In this document: positions 17,612-27,395 of the stretch, one piece after another | Numbering within the stretch: the stretch's first letter is position 1 | How the letters are laid out: each line of letters opens with the position of its first letter | Source: CAYYIS01 sp964470965 | GTDB lineage: Bacteria; JAAXHH01; JABIQT01 | Assembly: GCA_964470965.1 (NCBI GenBank) | Contig: CAYYIS010000001.1 | Location: forward strand, 1-64,000 | Direction of reading: 5' to 3' | Length of the DNA stretch: 64,000 nucleotides | Made by a program: the position numbers and the translations under genes | The notes under the pieces: model-generated | What the model was told of the DNA's origin: nothing | What the model saw: only the letters and a program-made list of their open reading frames with translations | The model's database searches: none

Positions 17612-18586
17612 ATGTTGAAGTTATTTTCCGGCATCCGAAGTGCGGCACAACGTATTCACCCGTATGTGCTCGAGACACCGGTTATTCCGGCGCTGCATCT
17701 GAGCCGGGAAACCGGCGCGCAGGTATACCTGAAGATGGAGAGCGAGCAGTATACCAATTCTTTCAAAATCCGGGGCGCGGTCAACAAACTGCTGTCACTT
17801 AATACCCAGGCGCATTCATCCCATGAAGATACCGGCCTCAGCGTAGTGACGGCATCCACCGGCAACCACGCTCAGGGCGTAGCCCGGGCACTGGGGATGA
17901 CCGGTATCAAGGGCACCATTTTTCTCCCGGAAAACCCAGAGCCATCCAAGGTGGCGGCATTAAAACATTATGATGTGGATCTGGAGCGGTACGGAAAAGA
18001 TTCACTGGAGACCGAACTCCATGCCAAACAGGTCGCGGAAGAACGCGGCGCAGTCTGGATATCGCCCTATAACGATCCCGATATTATCGCCGGCCAGGGA
18101 ACAATCGGTCTCGAACTCAAAGAGCAGCTTAACACGATAGACGACGTGCTGGTTACGGTGGGCGGCGGTGGACTCATTTCTGGAATCGCCACATGTCTAT
18201 CCTGTATTTCGCCTCAGACCAGGATAATCGGCTGCCAGCCGGAAAATGCCCCGGATATGTTTCGGTGCGTTGAGGCTGGAGAGATCATATCGATAAAACA
18301 GCGGGATACTTTGTCCGACGGTTCCGCCGGTGGCGTGGAACCCGGCGCGATCACCTTTCCCATTTGCAGCGCTTTGGTCAATGAATACGTTTTGGTCTCC
18401 GAAGATGAGATAAGATGCGCCATGCGGCTTATCATAGACCACCATCACAAAATTATCGAAGGCGCCGCCGCCGTAGCCGTAGCGGCCTTCCTGAAACGAC
18501 AGGAACAATTCCGCGGCAGAACGGTCGTCATCATCATCTGCGGTGGAAACATCTCATCTGAGAAACTGAAAGCAGTGTTAGCCTGA
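17612..18586 (+). CDS. threonine dehydratase/serine racemase-like PLP enzyme
   Basis: A 324-residue fold-type II PLP enzyme. The PLP lysine is Lys52 in NSFKIRGA; the Asn of STGNHAQGVA and the glycine-rich phosphate loop TVGGGGLISG are intact, and IICGGN closes the site. There is no C-terminal ACT domain, so it resembles catabolic threonine/serine dehydratases, serine racemase or hydroxyaspartate ammonia-lyases more than the feedback-regulated biosynthetic IlvA. It is followed after 81 bases by a thiamine-diphosphate enzyme. A 2-oxo acid product passed to that enzyme is a plausible but unproven link. Confidence 0.9.
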   Translation: MLKLFSGIRSAAQRIHPYVLETPVIPALHLSRETGAQVYLKMESEQYTNSFKIRGAVNKLLSLNTQAHSSHEDTGLSVVTASTGNHAQGVARALGMTGIKGTIFLPENPEPSKVAALKHYDVDLERYGKDSLETELHAKQVAEERGAVWISPYNDPDIIAGQGTIGLELKEQLNTIDDVLVTVGGGGLISGIATCLSCISPQTRIIGCQPENAPDMFRCVEAGEIISIKQRDTLSDGSAGGVEPGAITFPICSALVNEYVLVSEDEIRCAMRLIIDHHHKIIEGAAAVAVAAFLKRQEQFRGRTVVIIICGGNISSEKLKAVLA

Positions 18587-18667
18587 CCTCCGGTCCCATC
18601 CCTTAAGAATTTGGATGGTACACATTGCCATCGCGAGAGACTAGGAAAGAGCAGGTAGAATTCCAAA

Positions 18668-20284
18668 ATGCCTGAGACTGGCGCGCACCTCGTGATCGAC
18701 GCCCTGATGGCTGCAGGTGTCAGACAGCTGTTCTCCCTGTCCGGCAATCAAGTTCTGGCGTTGTACGACGCGACCATCGGGCGGAATATCGAGATCATTC
18801 ATGTCCGACAAGAAGCAGCTGCCGTGTACATGGCGGACGGATGGGCCCGGCTTACCGGGCAGCCTGGCGTGGCTTTGCTGACCGCCGGACCGGGACATTG
18901 CAACGCCCAGGCAGCGGTATACGTGGCGCAGATGTCGGAGTCGCCTGTGGTTCTGTTGAGTGGGCACTGCCCTGCGTCTCAGATCGGCACGGGCGCGTTT
19001 CAGGAGATGGACCAGGTGGCGGTAACAACACCAGTGGCCAAGGCGGCCTGGCTGGTGGATCACCCCGATCGGATCGCCGCCGATGTAGGCAGAGCCCTGG
19101 AAATTGCCTGTGAAGGTCGCCCCGGCCCGGTTCACCTCAGCCTTCCGGCGGATGTGTTGGAGGGGGGGGCTGTAGCACAGACAAGAGAATCTGAATCCAT
19201 TAAGCAAGCAGCACCTCTGTCCGATGATGCAGTGAAATCCGTCCTGGAGAGACTCGGCGCGGCCGCACACCCTCTGATTCTTGCAGGCCCTTCCATGGGG
19301 CGGTCGCAACGATGGGAGAATGTGGTCCGCCTGTCCGAGGTTACAGGTATTCCGGCATTGCCTATGGAAAGCCCGCGCGGGTTGAACGATCCCTGGCTAC
19401 ACGACGCGGTCAATTGCCTGCCGGAAGCGGACCTGGTTCTCCTGGTGGGTAAGAAGCTTGATTTCACATTGAAATTCGGCCAGGAGCCGTTTTTTAGAGA
19501 AACCTGCCGGTTTATTCAGATCGATGCGGATGAGCAGGTCTCCGGGACCGACTCTCGTGTGGAACACCGATATTGCGCCGACCCGTCGCATGCCGTAAAG
19601 CGGCTTGCAGATTCGGCACAGGCGAAAGCATGGGTGTTTTCCGAATGGATTGAGACTGTCGCCACCGCCCGTCAGCGTGTTCCGGCAGGATGGAATACTT
19701 TACGACGGCAGGGCGGGCGCGTGCATCCACTGGCTGTATGTGCGGCGTTACAGCCCTGGCTGGATGAGGGTGGAATTCTCATCAGTGACGGTGGTGAATT
19801 TGGTCAATGGGTGCAGGCGGGGCTGGAGGCCGACATCCGCTTGATTAACGGTCCGAGCGGCGCCATCGGTAATGCCCTCCCCATGGGGATCGCTGCGAAG
19901 CGGGCGCATCCGGATCGCCCGGTGTTCGTCCTGACCGGCGATGGAGCCTTCGGCTTTCACGCCTTGGAACTGGACACCGCGCTCCGCTACCACCTGCCGG
20001 TCGTCGTAATCATCGGCAACGATGCCACCTGGAACGCCGAACATCAGCTTCAGATACAGCAATACGGTCCCGATCGTACCATAGGGTGTGATCTGCTGCC
20101 CACACGCTACGATACCCTGGCTGTGGCTCTTGGCGGTCATGGCGAACAGGTCCATCATCCGGACGATCTGCCAGCGGCTATCCAGCGCTCCATTGATTCC
20201 GGTCTTCCAGCCTGTATAAATGTGACCATCGAAGGTGCCGCAGCACCGACGTTTTTCAAGAGTAGACCTATGATTATAGAGTGA
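18668..20284 (+). CDS. thiamine-diphosphate enzyme of the acetolactate synthase-like family
   Basis: The 538-residue product has the three domains of the acetohydroxyacid synthase/oxalyl-CoA or benzoylformate decarboxylase group. The cofactor glutamate is Glu49 in HVRQEAAAVYMADGWAR, followed by GPGHCNA and a central Rossmann-like domain. The ThDP-binding segment begins GDGAFGFHALELDTA (424 on) and continues to IIGNDATWNAEH. Substrate residues differ enough from IlvB that I do not assign acetolactate synthase. No small regulatory subunit is adjacent. It may act on 2-oxo acids made by the dehydratase-like gene upstream. Confidence 0.9.
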   Translation: MPETGAHLVIDALMAAGVRQLFSLSGNQVLALYDATIGRNIEIIHVRQEAAAVYMADGWARLTGQPGVALLTAGPGHCNAQAAVYVAQMSESPVVLLSGHCPASQIGTGAFQEMDQVAVTTPVAKAAWLVDHPDRIAADVGRALEIACEGRPGPVHLSLPADVLEGGAVAQTRESESIKQAAPLSDDAVKSVLERLGAAAHPLILAGPSMGRSQRWENVVRLSEVTGIPALPMESPRGLNDPWLHDAVNCLPEADLVLLVGKKLDFTLKFGQEPFFRETCRFIQIDADEQVSGTDSRVEHRYCADPSHAVKRLADSAQAKAWVFSEWIETVATARQRVPAGWNTLRRQGGRVHPLAVCAALQPWLDEGGILISDGGEFGQWVQAGLEADIRLINGPSGAIGNALPMGIAAKRAHPDRPVFVLTGDGAFGFHALELDTALRYHLPVVVIIGNDATWNAEHQLQIQQYGPDRTIGCDLLPTRYDTLAVALGGHGEQVHHPDDLPAAIQRSIDSGLPACINVTIEGAAAPTFFKSRPMIIE

Positions 20285-20472
20285 GACATAGGCATTTTAA
20301 TCAGCTGTCGTCCCTATTCGATCGGGCGTCTCAATGTATCCGATACACGGTACTTTGGTGACCTGATGGCGATCCCCGAATAAAGACTATGGGCACGACG
20401 GTGGTTTAGGCCTTTATATCATCCTAAAACTTGAAGCCCAATTTCAATCTTCCATATCCAAAGAGGGAAATC

Positions 20473-21894
20473 TTGCCCACCAAAGGTCCCAACATCCTGT
20501 TTGTCATGTCTGATGACCATGCCTCGCATGCTATCAGCACGTATGGTAGTCGAATTAACACTACCCCGCATATCGATCGAATCGCCGAGGGAGGGATGCG
20601 GTTCAACAACTGTTTCTGTACCAACTCTATCTGCACTCCCAGTCGAGCCACCATTCTGACCGGTACATACAACCACATCAACGGTGTGACCACGTTGGCG
20701 ACTCATATGGATGGGCGACTGCTTACGTTTCCCAAATTGTTGCAGGGCCAAGGGTATCAGACCGCGGTCGTAGGCAAATGGCATCTCGGTCATGGAGGCG
20801 TCCATGATCCAACCGGCTTTGACTACTGGAACGTGCTGCCGGGACAGGGTCTGTACCACAATCCCGAGTTGATAGATGCCGGGGGTACGAAAATCTACGA
20901 AGGCTATGTGACTGATCTGATCACTGATATGTCTCTCGACTGGCTGCGCGATCGCGATCCAGACCGCCCGTTCTGCCTGTTGACGCACCATAAGGCACCG
21001 CATCGCCACTGGGAGCCGGATGCGCAGCACGCTCGGATGTACGAGGATGAAGACATTCCCATTCCTCCCACGTTTGACGACGATTACGCCAACCGCGCTA
21101 GGGCCGCCACCGAAGCAAAGATGCGGATCGAGCGGGATCTCAACGATCAGGATTTGAAAGAGCCGGTGCCGGAGGGGCTTACGCCTGAAGAAGAAAAACG
21201 ATGGAAATACCAGCGATACATCAAAGACTATCTCCGCTGTATCGCCTCAATAGACGATAACGTCGGTCGCCTGCTGGATTATCTGGATGAAGAGGGTATC
21301 GCGGACGACACGATTGTAATTTATACCTCCGACCAGGGATTCTTCCTGGGCGACCACGGCTGGTACGACAAACGTTTCATGTACGAGGAGTCGCTCCGCA
21401 TGCCGTTCCTGATACGCTATCCCCGTGAAATCGAACCCGGTACGGTCAATGACGATATGATCCTAAACGTCGACTTTCCGTGTACCTTTTTAGATTTCGC
21501 CGGCATACCGATTCCGGACGAAATGCAGGGCTCGAGCTTCCGGCCGCTCCTGAACGGGGACCGGCCCGACGGCTGGCAGTCCAGCATGTACTACCGCTAC
21601 TGGATGCACGGTGCTCACCATAACGTGTATGCCCACTATGGCATTCGAACGCATCAGTACAAACTGATTTTTTACTACGGTGACGGCCTCGAGCAGCAGG
21701 GAACCACGGAAGATGTCCAGGATCCGGAATGGGAGCTTTTCGACCTCGAAAACGATCCTTGTGAATTGAATAATGTATTCCACGAACCCCGTTATTCGCA
21801 GGTGGTAAAGGGTCTCAGGGCCGAACTGCGCCAGCTCCAGAAAAAATTTGGCGATGAACCGTATTCGGGGGAAATAGAACTACCGATTCTGTGA
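20473..21894 (+). CDS. sulfatase (arylsulfatase/choline-sulfatase type)
   Basis: Likely start is TTG 20473, just after AAGAGGGA, giving 473 residues; TTG 20431 would add 14. The N-terminal metal motif is FVMSDDHASHA, and the formylglycine site is CTPSR (54-58) followed by ATILTG, so Cys54 should be oxidised by a formylglycine-generating enzyme encoded elsewhere. VGKWHLGH, a lysine-histidine pair HHKAPHRHWEPD and SDQGFFLGDHGWYDKRFMYE complete a normal catalytic core. No signal peptide is seen, suggesting a cytoplasmic enzyme acting on imported sulfate esters. The C-terminal half has the usual DLENDPCELNN loop. Confidence 0.96.
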   Translation: MPTKGPNILFVMSDDHASHAISTYGSRINTTPHIDRIAEGGMRFNNCFCTNSICTPSRATILTGTYNHINGVTTLATHMDGRLLTFPKLLQGQGYQTAVVGKWHLGHGGVHDPTGFDYWNVLPGQGLYHNPELIDAGGTKIYEGYVTDLITDMSLDWLRDRDPDRPFCLLTHHKAPHRHWEPDAQHARMYEDEDIPIPPTFDDDYANRARAATEAKMRIERDLNDQDLKEPVPEGLTPEEEKRWKYQRYIKDYLRCIASIDDNVGRLLDYLDEEGIADDTIVIYTSDQGFFLGDHGWYDKRFMYEESLRMPFLIRYPREIEPGTVNDDMILNVDFPCTFLDFAGIPIPDEMQGSSFRPLLNGDRPDGWQSSMYYRYWMHGAHHNVYAHYGIRTHQYKLIFYYGDGLEQQGTTEDVQDPEWELFDLENDPCELNNVFHEPRYSQVVKGLRAELRQLQKKFGDEPYSGEIELPIL

Positions 21895-22209
21895 GCATGC
21901 GCGAGAGTGCGTGTAAGCGATATTGAGATCTTAACAACTGCGCGGCAGCCTTCCCGTTGGCTGACAACAAGAACGGCAAGCTGAAGAAGAGCACGCGGGT
22001 CAAGGAATTCGAAGAAGAAAGCAACCGGCCCAGTATGACGAATGAGAAGGAAGGCTGGGTGTTCCAAAGGTGTGTCAATCCTGTAGAAGTGCTTGTGCTG
22101 TTTGAACAAAAGGGCTATTATCACCATAGGATTCTGCGGTCTCACAGGTCTAATTTATTAACAACCACTACAATTCTATTCACCGAGCTCAAACGAAAGG
22201 AGCGATCCA
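21895..22209 (+). other. Intergenic region, no supported gene
   Basis: A charged open frame begins at TTG 21957 and runs past the next gene's start, but shows no recognisable domain or ribosome site. AAAGGAG just before 22210 is the ribosome site of the following gene. Confidence 0.5.
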
Positions 22210-23157
22210 ATGAACCGTAAGCCAACGTTTTCACGTCGGGAAATGTTGAAGATGGGTATGGCTGTCGGTGCGGGGCTAACACTCAAAGATCTGCCCGCCT
22301 TCGCGCAGATGTCGCAGCCCGCCTCATTGATTCAACGCCCTATCCCATCCTCCAGTGAACGGCTTCCCATCGTGGGTATCGGCACGGCGCGCCGGTTCAA
22401 CGTGGGGGCGTCCATGGATGAACGGTCTCCGTTAAAAGAGGTGCTGCAACGGCTTCCCGAACTGGGTGGTAAACTAGTGGATACAGCACCGTCGTATGGC
22501 TCCGCCGAGCCGGTGGTAGGCGATCTGGTGGGTGAACTAGGCAATCGTGATCGGCTGTTCATGGCCACCAAGGTGCGAAAGCAGGAAAGAGATGCCGGGC
22601 TTGCGGAATTGAACCAGTCTTTCGTAAATCTGAAGACGGAAACGATCGATCTCCTCCAGGTGCACAACCTGGTCGGCATCGAACATATGCTGCCTATCCT
22701 CAGGGAATGGAAACAGGAAGGACGTATCAGGTACCTCGGCGTCAGCACATCCAGCGACCGCCAGTACCCCGCGTTCATAGAAATGATGAAAAAAGAAACG
22801 CTAGATTTCATCCAGGTGGATTATTCGATGGTCAACAGATCGGCAGCGGACCAGATCCTGCCGCTCGCTAAAGATCGTGGGATGGGTGTACTCATCAACC
22901 TGCCCTACGCCCGGGGGCGGGTGTTCGAACGGGTCGGCGACCGGGCCCTGCCGGATTGGACGTCGGAGTTCGATGTGAACAGCTGGGGACAGTTCTACCT
23001 GAAATACATCCTGTCCCATCCTTCCGTAACCTGTGTGATACCTGGCACCGCCAAGATCAAGTATCTGGCGGACAACCTGGGCGCCGCCCGCGGCCGTATG
23101 CCTGATGCCGCCATGCGGAAACGGATGGAACAGTTTTTTGACGGATTGCCATCGTGA
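22210..23157 (+). CDS. Tat-exported aldo/keto reductase
   Basis: A 315-residue protein with a twin-arginine signal, SRREMLKMGMAVGAGL, ending near LPAFAQ, so it should be folded with cofactor before export. The mature part is an aldo/keto reductase barrel: DTAPSYGSAEPVVGDLV contains the catalytic Asp and Tyr, FMATKVRK the catalytic Lys, and LLQVHNLVG the His strand. NAD(P)H-dependent reductases are rare outside the cytoplasm, so the role there is unclear. A strong AAAGGAG site sits 8 bases before ATG. Confidence 0.93.
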   Translation: MNRKPTFSRREMLKMGMAVGAGLTLKDLPAFAQMSQPASLIQRPIPSSSERLPIVGIGTARRFNVGASMDERSPLKEVLQRLPELGGKLVDTAPSYGSAEPVVGDLVGELGNRDRLFMATKVRKQERDAGLAELNQSFVNLKTETIDLLQVHNLVGIEHMLPILREWKQEGRIRYLGVSTSSDRQYPAFIEMMKKETLDFIQVDYSMVNRSAADQILPLAKDRGMGVLINLPYARGRVFERVGDRALPDWTSEFDVNSWGQFYLKYILSHPSVTCVIPGTAKIKYLADNLGAARGRMPDAAMRKRMEQFFDGLPS

Positions 23158-23203
23158 AAATGAAGATTCAAAATTGAGCATCACGCGAACATAAATTCAT
23201 GTC

Positions 23204-24547
23204 ATGACAGAAAACAATGTAAGGAGACCTGAGATACCGAAGCCGGAACCGTCGCAGGCCCATACCTTGGTTAAACGGCTGGTGAACGTGGAGCCGCTGG
23301 AGCTGCGGGCGCTGTTCTGGTCCTTCAGCTATTTCCTGTCTCTCCTGTGCGGTTACTATATCGTGCGTCCCATGCGGGATGAAATGGGGATCGCCGCCGG
23401 CGTCGAAAACCTCCAGTGGCTGTTTACCGGTACCTTCGTGGTGATGCTGGCGGCGGTGCCTCTATTCGGCTGGGTGTCGTCGCGTTATGCACGCCAGAAG
23501 TTCATTCCCTATATTTATGGCTTCTTCATCAGCAATTTGCTGCTGTTCTTTGCGCTATTTACCTCCGACATCACCCACGCTTATGTGGCCCGCGCCTTTT
23601 TTATCTGGGCCAGTGTATTTAATCTGTTCATCATCTCCGTTTTCTGGAGTTTCATGGCAGATGTCTTCTCTAACGAGCAGGCCAAACGCCTGTTCGGCTT
23701 CATCGCCGCCGGGGGTACTGCCGGCGCCCTGATAGGCCCCGCCCTGACGACTGAGCTGGCCATCCCGCTTGGTCCCACTAATCTGCTGCTGCTATCGGCG
23801 TTCTTCCTTGGATGGGCCGTAGTGAGCGTCAAGCGTTTAATAGTTTGGCGGGGGGACGTGGGGATTAATCCGGATAAAAGGTCAGAAGCGCCGAGGCCCT
23901 CGGACACCTCTGGCATGGGTGGTGGTATCTTAGCAGGCATTTACCTGGTTCTGCGATCACCCTACCTGCTTGGCATCTGTCTCCTGATCCTCCTCCTGTC
24001 GACTCTGGCTACATTCCTGTATTTCCACCAGGCCCAGATCATTCGGGATAGCTTCTCCGATTCCGCAGAGCGCATCAGGGTGTTCGCAGCCCTAGATTTT
24101 GCTGTCAACGCTCTGACCCTCATTCTTCAGGTTTTTCTCACCGGACGTATCGTGAACAAGCTCGGAATTGGTTGGACTCTGGCCGTGGTGCCCCTGGGAC
24201 TAGGTGTCGGCTTCCTGATTCTCGGCTTCGTGCCGGTAATGCCCGTGCTGATCGCTATCCAGATCCTACGGCGTGCCGGCAACTATTCCATAATGCGTCC
24301 GGCCCGTGAGATGCTATACGTCGTCGTCGGAAAAGAGGAAAAATACAAGGCCAAGAATTTTATCGACACGGTCGTTTATCGCGGTGGTGACGCCTTCAGC
24401 GCCTGGGTTTATGCCGGCCTTCAGGGCCTCGGTTTCTCGCTGGCCGGAATCGCCTTCATCGCCGTACCTCTGGCCGGTCTGTGGGCATGGACTTCACTCA
24501 GATTGGGACGCAAGCAGGAGTCCATGTCAGTGCCTATGAGCCGGTGA
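23204..24547 (+). CDS. Npt1/Npt2-like (ATP/ADP translocase-related) membrane carrier
   Basis: The 447-residue product has about 11-12 membrane segments in an MFS-like layout. The opening (LELRALFWSFSYFLSLLCGYYIVRPMRDEMGIA) and the loop SFMADVFSNEQAKRLFGFIAAGGTAGALIGP resemble proteins annotated as NTP/NDP exchange transporter relatives in free-living bacteria. Classical members exchange nucleotides in obligate intracellular bacteria and plastids. The substrate of free-living relatives is not established, so I call only the family. No ribosome site is clear before ATG 23204. Confidence 0.75.
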   Translation: MTENNVRRPEIPKPEPSQAHTLVKRLVNVEPLELRALFWSFSYFLSLLCGYYIVRPMRDEMGIAAGVENLQWLFTGTFVVMLAAVPLFGWVSSRYARQKFIPYIYGFFISNLLLFFALFTSDITHAYVARAFFIWASVFNLFIISVFWSFMADVFSNEQAKRLFGFIAAGGTAGALIGPALTTELAIPLGPTNLLLLSAFFLGWAVVSVKRLIVWRGDVGINPDKRSEAPRPSDTSGMGGGILAGIYLVLRSPYLLGICLLILLLSTLATFLYFHQAQIIRDSFSDSAERIRVFAALDFAVNALTLILQVFLTGRIVNKLGIGWTLAVVPLGLGVGFLILGFVPVMPVLIAIQILRRAGNYSIMRPAREMLYVVVGKEEKYKAKNFIDTVVYRGGDAFSAWVYAGLQGLGFSLAGIAFIAVPLAGLWAWTSLRLGRKQESMSVPMSR

Positions 24548-24877
24548 TGCGGTAGGGTCACGGCTACTTTAATCCGGATGTTAAGGGTGTGCTGGTCACT
24601 GGGTAGGCCGCCGCAGTCGAATACCCGCTGTCCCCTTGCCACCCTAGGCCAGCCGATTCAGGTGGCACCATCGTGCAGGTGATTCCATGAACGCCTGGGC
24701 AGTATCGTTCCATCTACCCGTGGCCCATTGCCGGTTAGGCCAAAGGGTCTAAAAAGGCCGCGGATTCTCTCGGCACCGATGAAGCGGAATTCATCGTGTA
24801 ACCTCGTAATTTGCGTGTCTCGCAACGGGGCACCCTATTTACAGAACAGAGAGATCTTATATCCGACGGACACTTCT

Positions 24878-27319
24878 ATGAATGCAGTTCTTCCTTCCGA
24901 AGCCCGTGTTGTCATCGTGGGCGGCGGTATCGTTGGATGCAGCGTTGCGTACCACCTGGCCCGGCTGGGTTGGCATGATGTGGTCCTGCTCGAACAGGGT
25001 GAACTCAGCGGCGGTACCACCTGGCACGCCGCTGGACTGATAGGGCGCCTGCGCACGTCCAACAGCCTGACCCGCATCAATAAATACAGTGCCGAGTTGT
25101 ATGCGTCTCTGGAAGCGGAGACTGGCCTGTCCACGGGATGGAACCAGGTAGGCAGCCTGATCGTGGCACGGTCGGGAGAGCGTTTGACCCAGCTTCACCG
25201 CACGGCCGCAATGGCGGAACTGTTCGGTGTCCAGGCTCGAATTATCTCCGTGGACGAAGCAGTGGAGAAATGCCCCCTGATGGATCCCAGCGGCCTACGC
25301 GGCGGCGTCTGGCTGCCGCACGACGGCAAGGTGGTACCGAAGGACACCACGCTGGCCCTTGCGGCCGGCGCCCGACAGCGGGGTGCGAAAATCATCGAAC
25401 GGATTCGCGTGGACTCCATAGAGACGGCCCGAGGCCGTGCGACCGGCGTCAGAACGCTGAACGGATCAATTCGGGCGGACTGTGTGGTCCTTTGCTGCGG
25501 TATGTGGACGCGGGAGTTGGGCCTGCGGTGCGGCGTGACCATCCCGCTGTATCCGGTAGAGCATCACTACATTGTAAGCGAGCCCATCGAAGGCGCCCAT
25601 GATAACCTACCGGTGGGACGGGATCCTGACAACCAGATCTATTTCCGCTCGGAGGGTGATGCTATCATGCTCGGAGCGTTCCAGTTGTACAGCAAACCCT
25701 GGATGGTAGATCGTATCCCGGATGATTTCTCGTTTCATCTGTTGGAGCCGGACTGGGACAGATATCAGCAGCCGCTGGAAGCGGGACAGCGCCTTCTTCC
25801 CGCGCTCAAGGATACCACCTTCCCAAAATTTGTCAATGGCCCGGAGAGCTTTACACCCGACAACAACTTCATCATGGGCGAAGCACCCGGTGTCAGCCGG
25901 CTGTTTGTGGCTGCCGGTTTTAATTCCGTCGGTATCGCGAGCGGCGGCGGGGCCGGGAAATACCTGGCGGAGTGGATCGATGGAGGCGAGGCGCCCATGG
26001 ATCTCTGGTCCGTCGATATTCGCAGGTTCATGGATTGGCAGAACAACCCGAACTATCTGCGTAATCGGGTGACGGAAGTGCTGGGACTTCATTACCAGAT
26101 GGCCTGGCCCAACAGAGAATTCGAAACCGCCCGCGGTATCCGACAGTCTCCACTTCACGAACGTCTGGCTGCACGGGGCGCTTGCTTCGGGAGCAAGTTG
26201 GGTTGGGAGCGCCCTAACTGGTTTGCCCCGAAGGGTGTCACACCTGAAATAGTCTACTCATTCGGTAAACAGAACTGGTTCGACCATGTGGGCGCCGAGG
26301 TGCGGGCGACAAGGGATAACGTGGCACTGTTCGATCAGTCCTCGTTCGCCAAATATCTGCTTCGCGGGGAGGATGCGCTTCAGGTATTGCAGCGGGTGTG
26401 CGGCAATAATATTGACGTGTCGGAGGGCCAGGTCGTATACACCGGGATGTTCAATGAACGAGGCACGTTCGAGAGTGATCTTACCGTGGTACGTCTTGCT
26501 GAGCAGAATTTCTACCTGATCACCAGCACCGCTCAGGCCATTAGGGATTTCGTCTGGATTTCCCAACATATAAACGATGGTGAACAGGCGGATCTGACAG
26601 ACGTGACTACCACATACAGCGTGCTGGGTGTGATGGGCCCCCAGGCCCCCGCGCTTCTTGGTGCTGTATGCGACGTGGATTTTTCGCAAATTGCCTTCCC
26701 GTTCGGTACCTCACAGGAAGTCGCAATTGGTCCGATTACTGTCGGCGCTGTCCGTATCACTTATGTGGGAGAATGCGGATGGGAGCTGCACATTCCCGCA
26801 GAACAGGCAGGATTCGTTTACGATACTCTTATGGAGGCAGGCAGGGCGTTTGGTCTGGCCAATGCGGGCCACTACGCTATCAACTGTATGCGTTTGGAAA
26901 AAGCATATCGGGCCTGGGGAGCCGACATCTCGCCTGACGATACACCGCTTGAAGCCGGCCTGAGCTTTGCGATCGACTGGAGCAAGAACTTCATCGGGCG
27001 CGATGCGCTTGTCGAACTTAGGCAGGCCTTTCTGACCAAACGACTGGCCAATTTCGTACTACAGGACCCTGATGCTGTTCTGTGGGGCAACGAGCCCATT
27101 TTGCGCGACGGGGACCCGGTCGGGTACACCACCTCCGGCGCTTACGGATACACCCTTGGCGCCGCCGTGGGTATGGGATTCATAAAACATGTGGACGGAG
27201 TAGACTCCGCCTTTATCCGAAACGGTCGATACGAGATCGAATCCAACGGCCGACTTATCCCGGCTACTATATCCCTTCGGTCTCCCTACGATCCTGATCG
27301 AAAGCGGATTTTAACTTGA
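24878..27319 (+). CDS. dimethylglycine/sarcosine dehydrogenase-type flavoprotein
   Basis: I place the start at ATG 24878 (813 residues), because the 50 codons open upstream look non-coding. The N-terminal FAD domain has VVIVGGGIVGCSVAYHL and GGTTWHAAGLI; His50 is the position that carries covalent FAD in dimethylglycine and sarcosine dehydrogenases. The second half is a glycine-cleavage T-protein-like folate domain (DQSSFAKYLLRGEDAL, GECGWELHIPAEQAG) ending with its C-terminal barrel. The enzyme would demethylate an N-methyl amino acid and pass the carbon to THF. It lies 76 bases upstream of the unknown gene that precedes the selenoprotein, which may link all three. Confidence 0.93.
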   Translation: MNAVLPSEARVVIVGGGIVGCSVAYHLARLGWHDVVLLEQGELSGGTTWHAAGLIGRLRTSNSLTRINKYSAELYASLEAETGLSTGWNQVGSLIVARSGERLTQLHRTAAMAELFGVQARIISVDEAVEKCPLMDPSGLRGGVWLPHDGKVVPKDTTLALAAGARQRGAKIIERIRVDSIETARGRATGVRTLNGSIRADCVVLCCGMWTRELGLRCGVTIPLYPVEHHYIVSEPIEGAHDNLPVGRDPDNQIYFRSEGDAIMLGAFQLYSKPWMVDRIPDDFSFHLLEPDWDRYQQPLEAGQRLLPALKDTTFPKFVNGPESFTPDNNFIMGEAPGVSRLFVAAGFNSVGIASGGGAGKYLAEWIDGGEAPMDLWSVDIRRFMDWQNNPNYLRNRVTEVLGLHYQMAWPNREFETARGIRQSPLHERLAARGACFGSKLGWERPNWFAPKGVTPEIVYSFGKQNWFDHVGAEVRATRDNVALFDQSSFAKYLLRGEDALQVLQRVCGNNIDVSEGQVVYTGMFNERGTFESDLTVVRLAEQNFYLITSTAQAIRDFVWISQHINDGEQADLTDVTTTYSVLGVMGPQAPALLGAVCDVDFSQIAFPFGTSQEVAIGPITVGAVRITYVGECGWELHIPAEQAGFVYDTLMEAGRAFGLANAGHYAINCMRLEKAYRAWGADISPDDTPLEAGLSFAIDWSKNFIGRDALVELRQAFLTKRLANFVLQDPDAVLWGNEPILRDGDPVGYTTSGAYGYTLGAAVGMGFIKHVDGVDSAFIRNGRYEIESNGRLIPATISLRSPYDPDRKRILT

Positions 27320-27395
27320 TGGCTGTGGTCGCCGGATTTATTTTAACGGTTGATAACACCCTCGGACCACCTCACTGAAGGCAAGAACCCAAATA

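Noticed and set aside
24728..24877. Upstream extension of the dimethylglycine dehydrogenase-type gene
   Set aside because: The 50 extra codons show no family similarity, while the FAD domain starts properly after ATG 24878.
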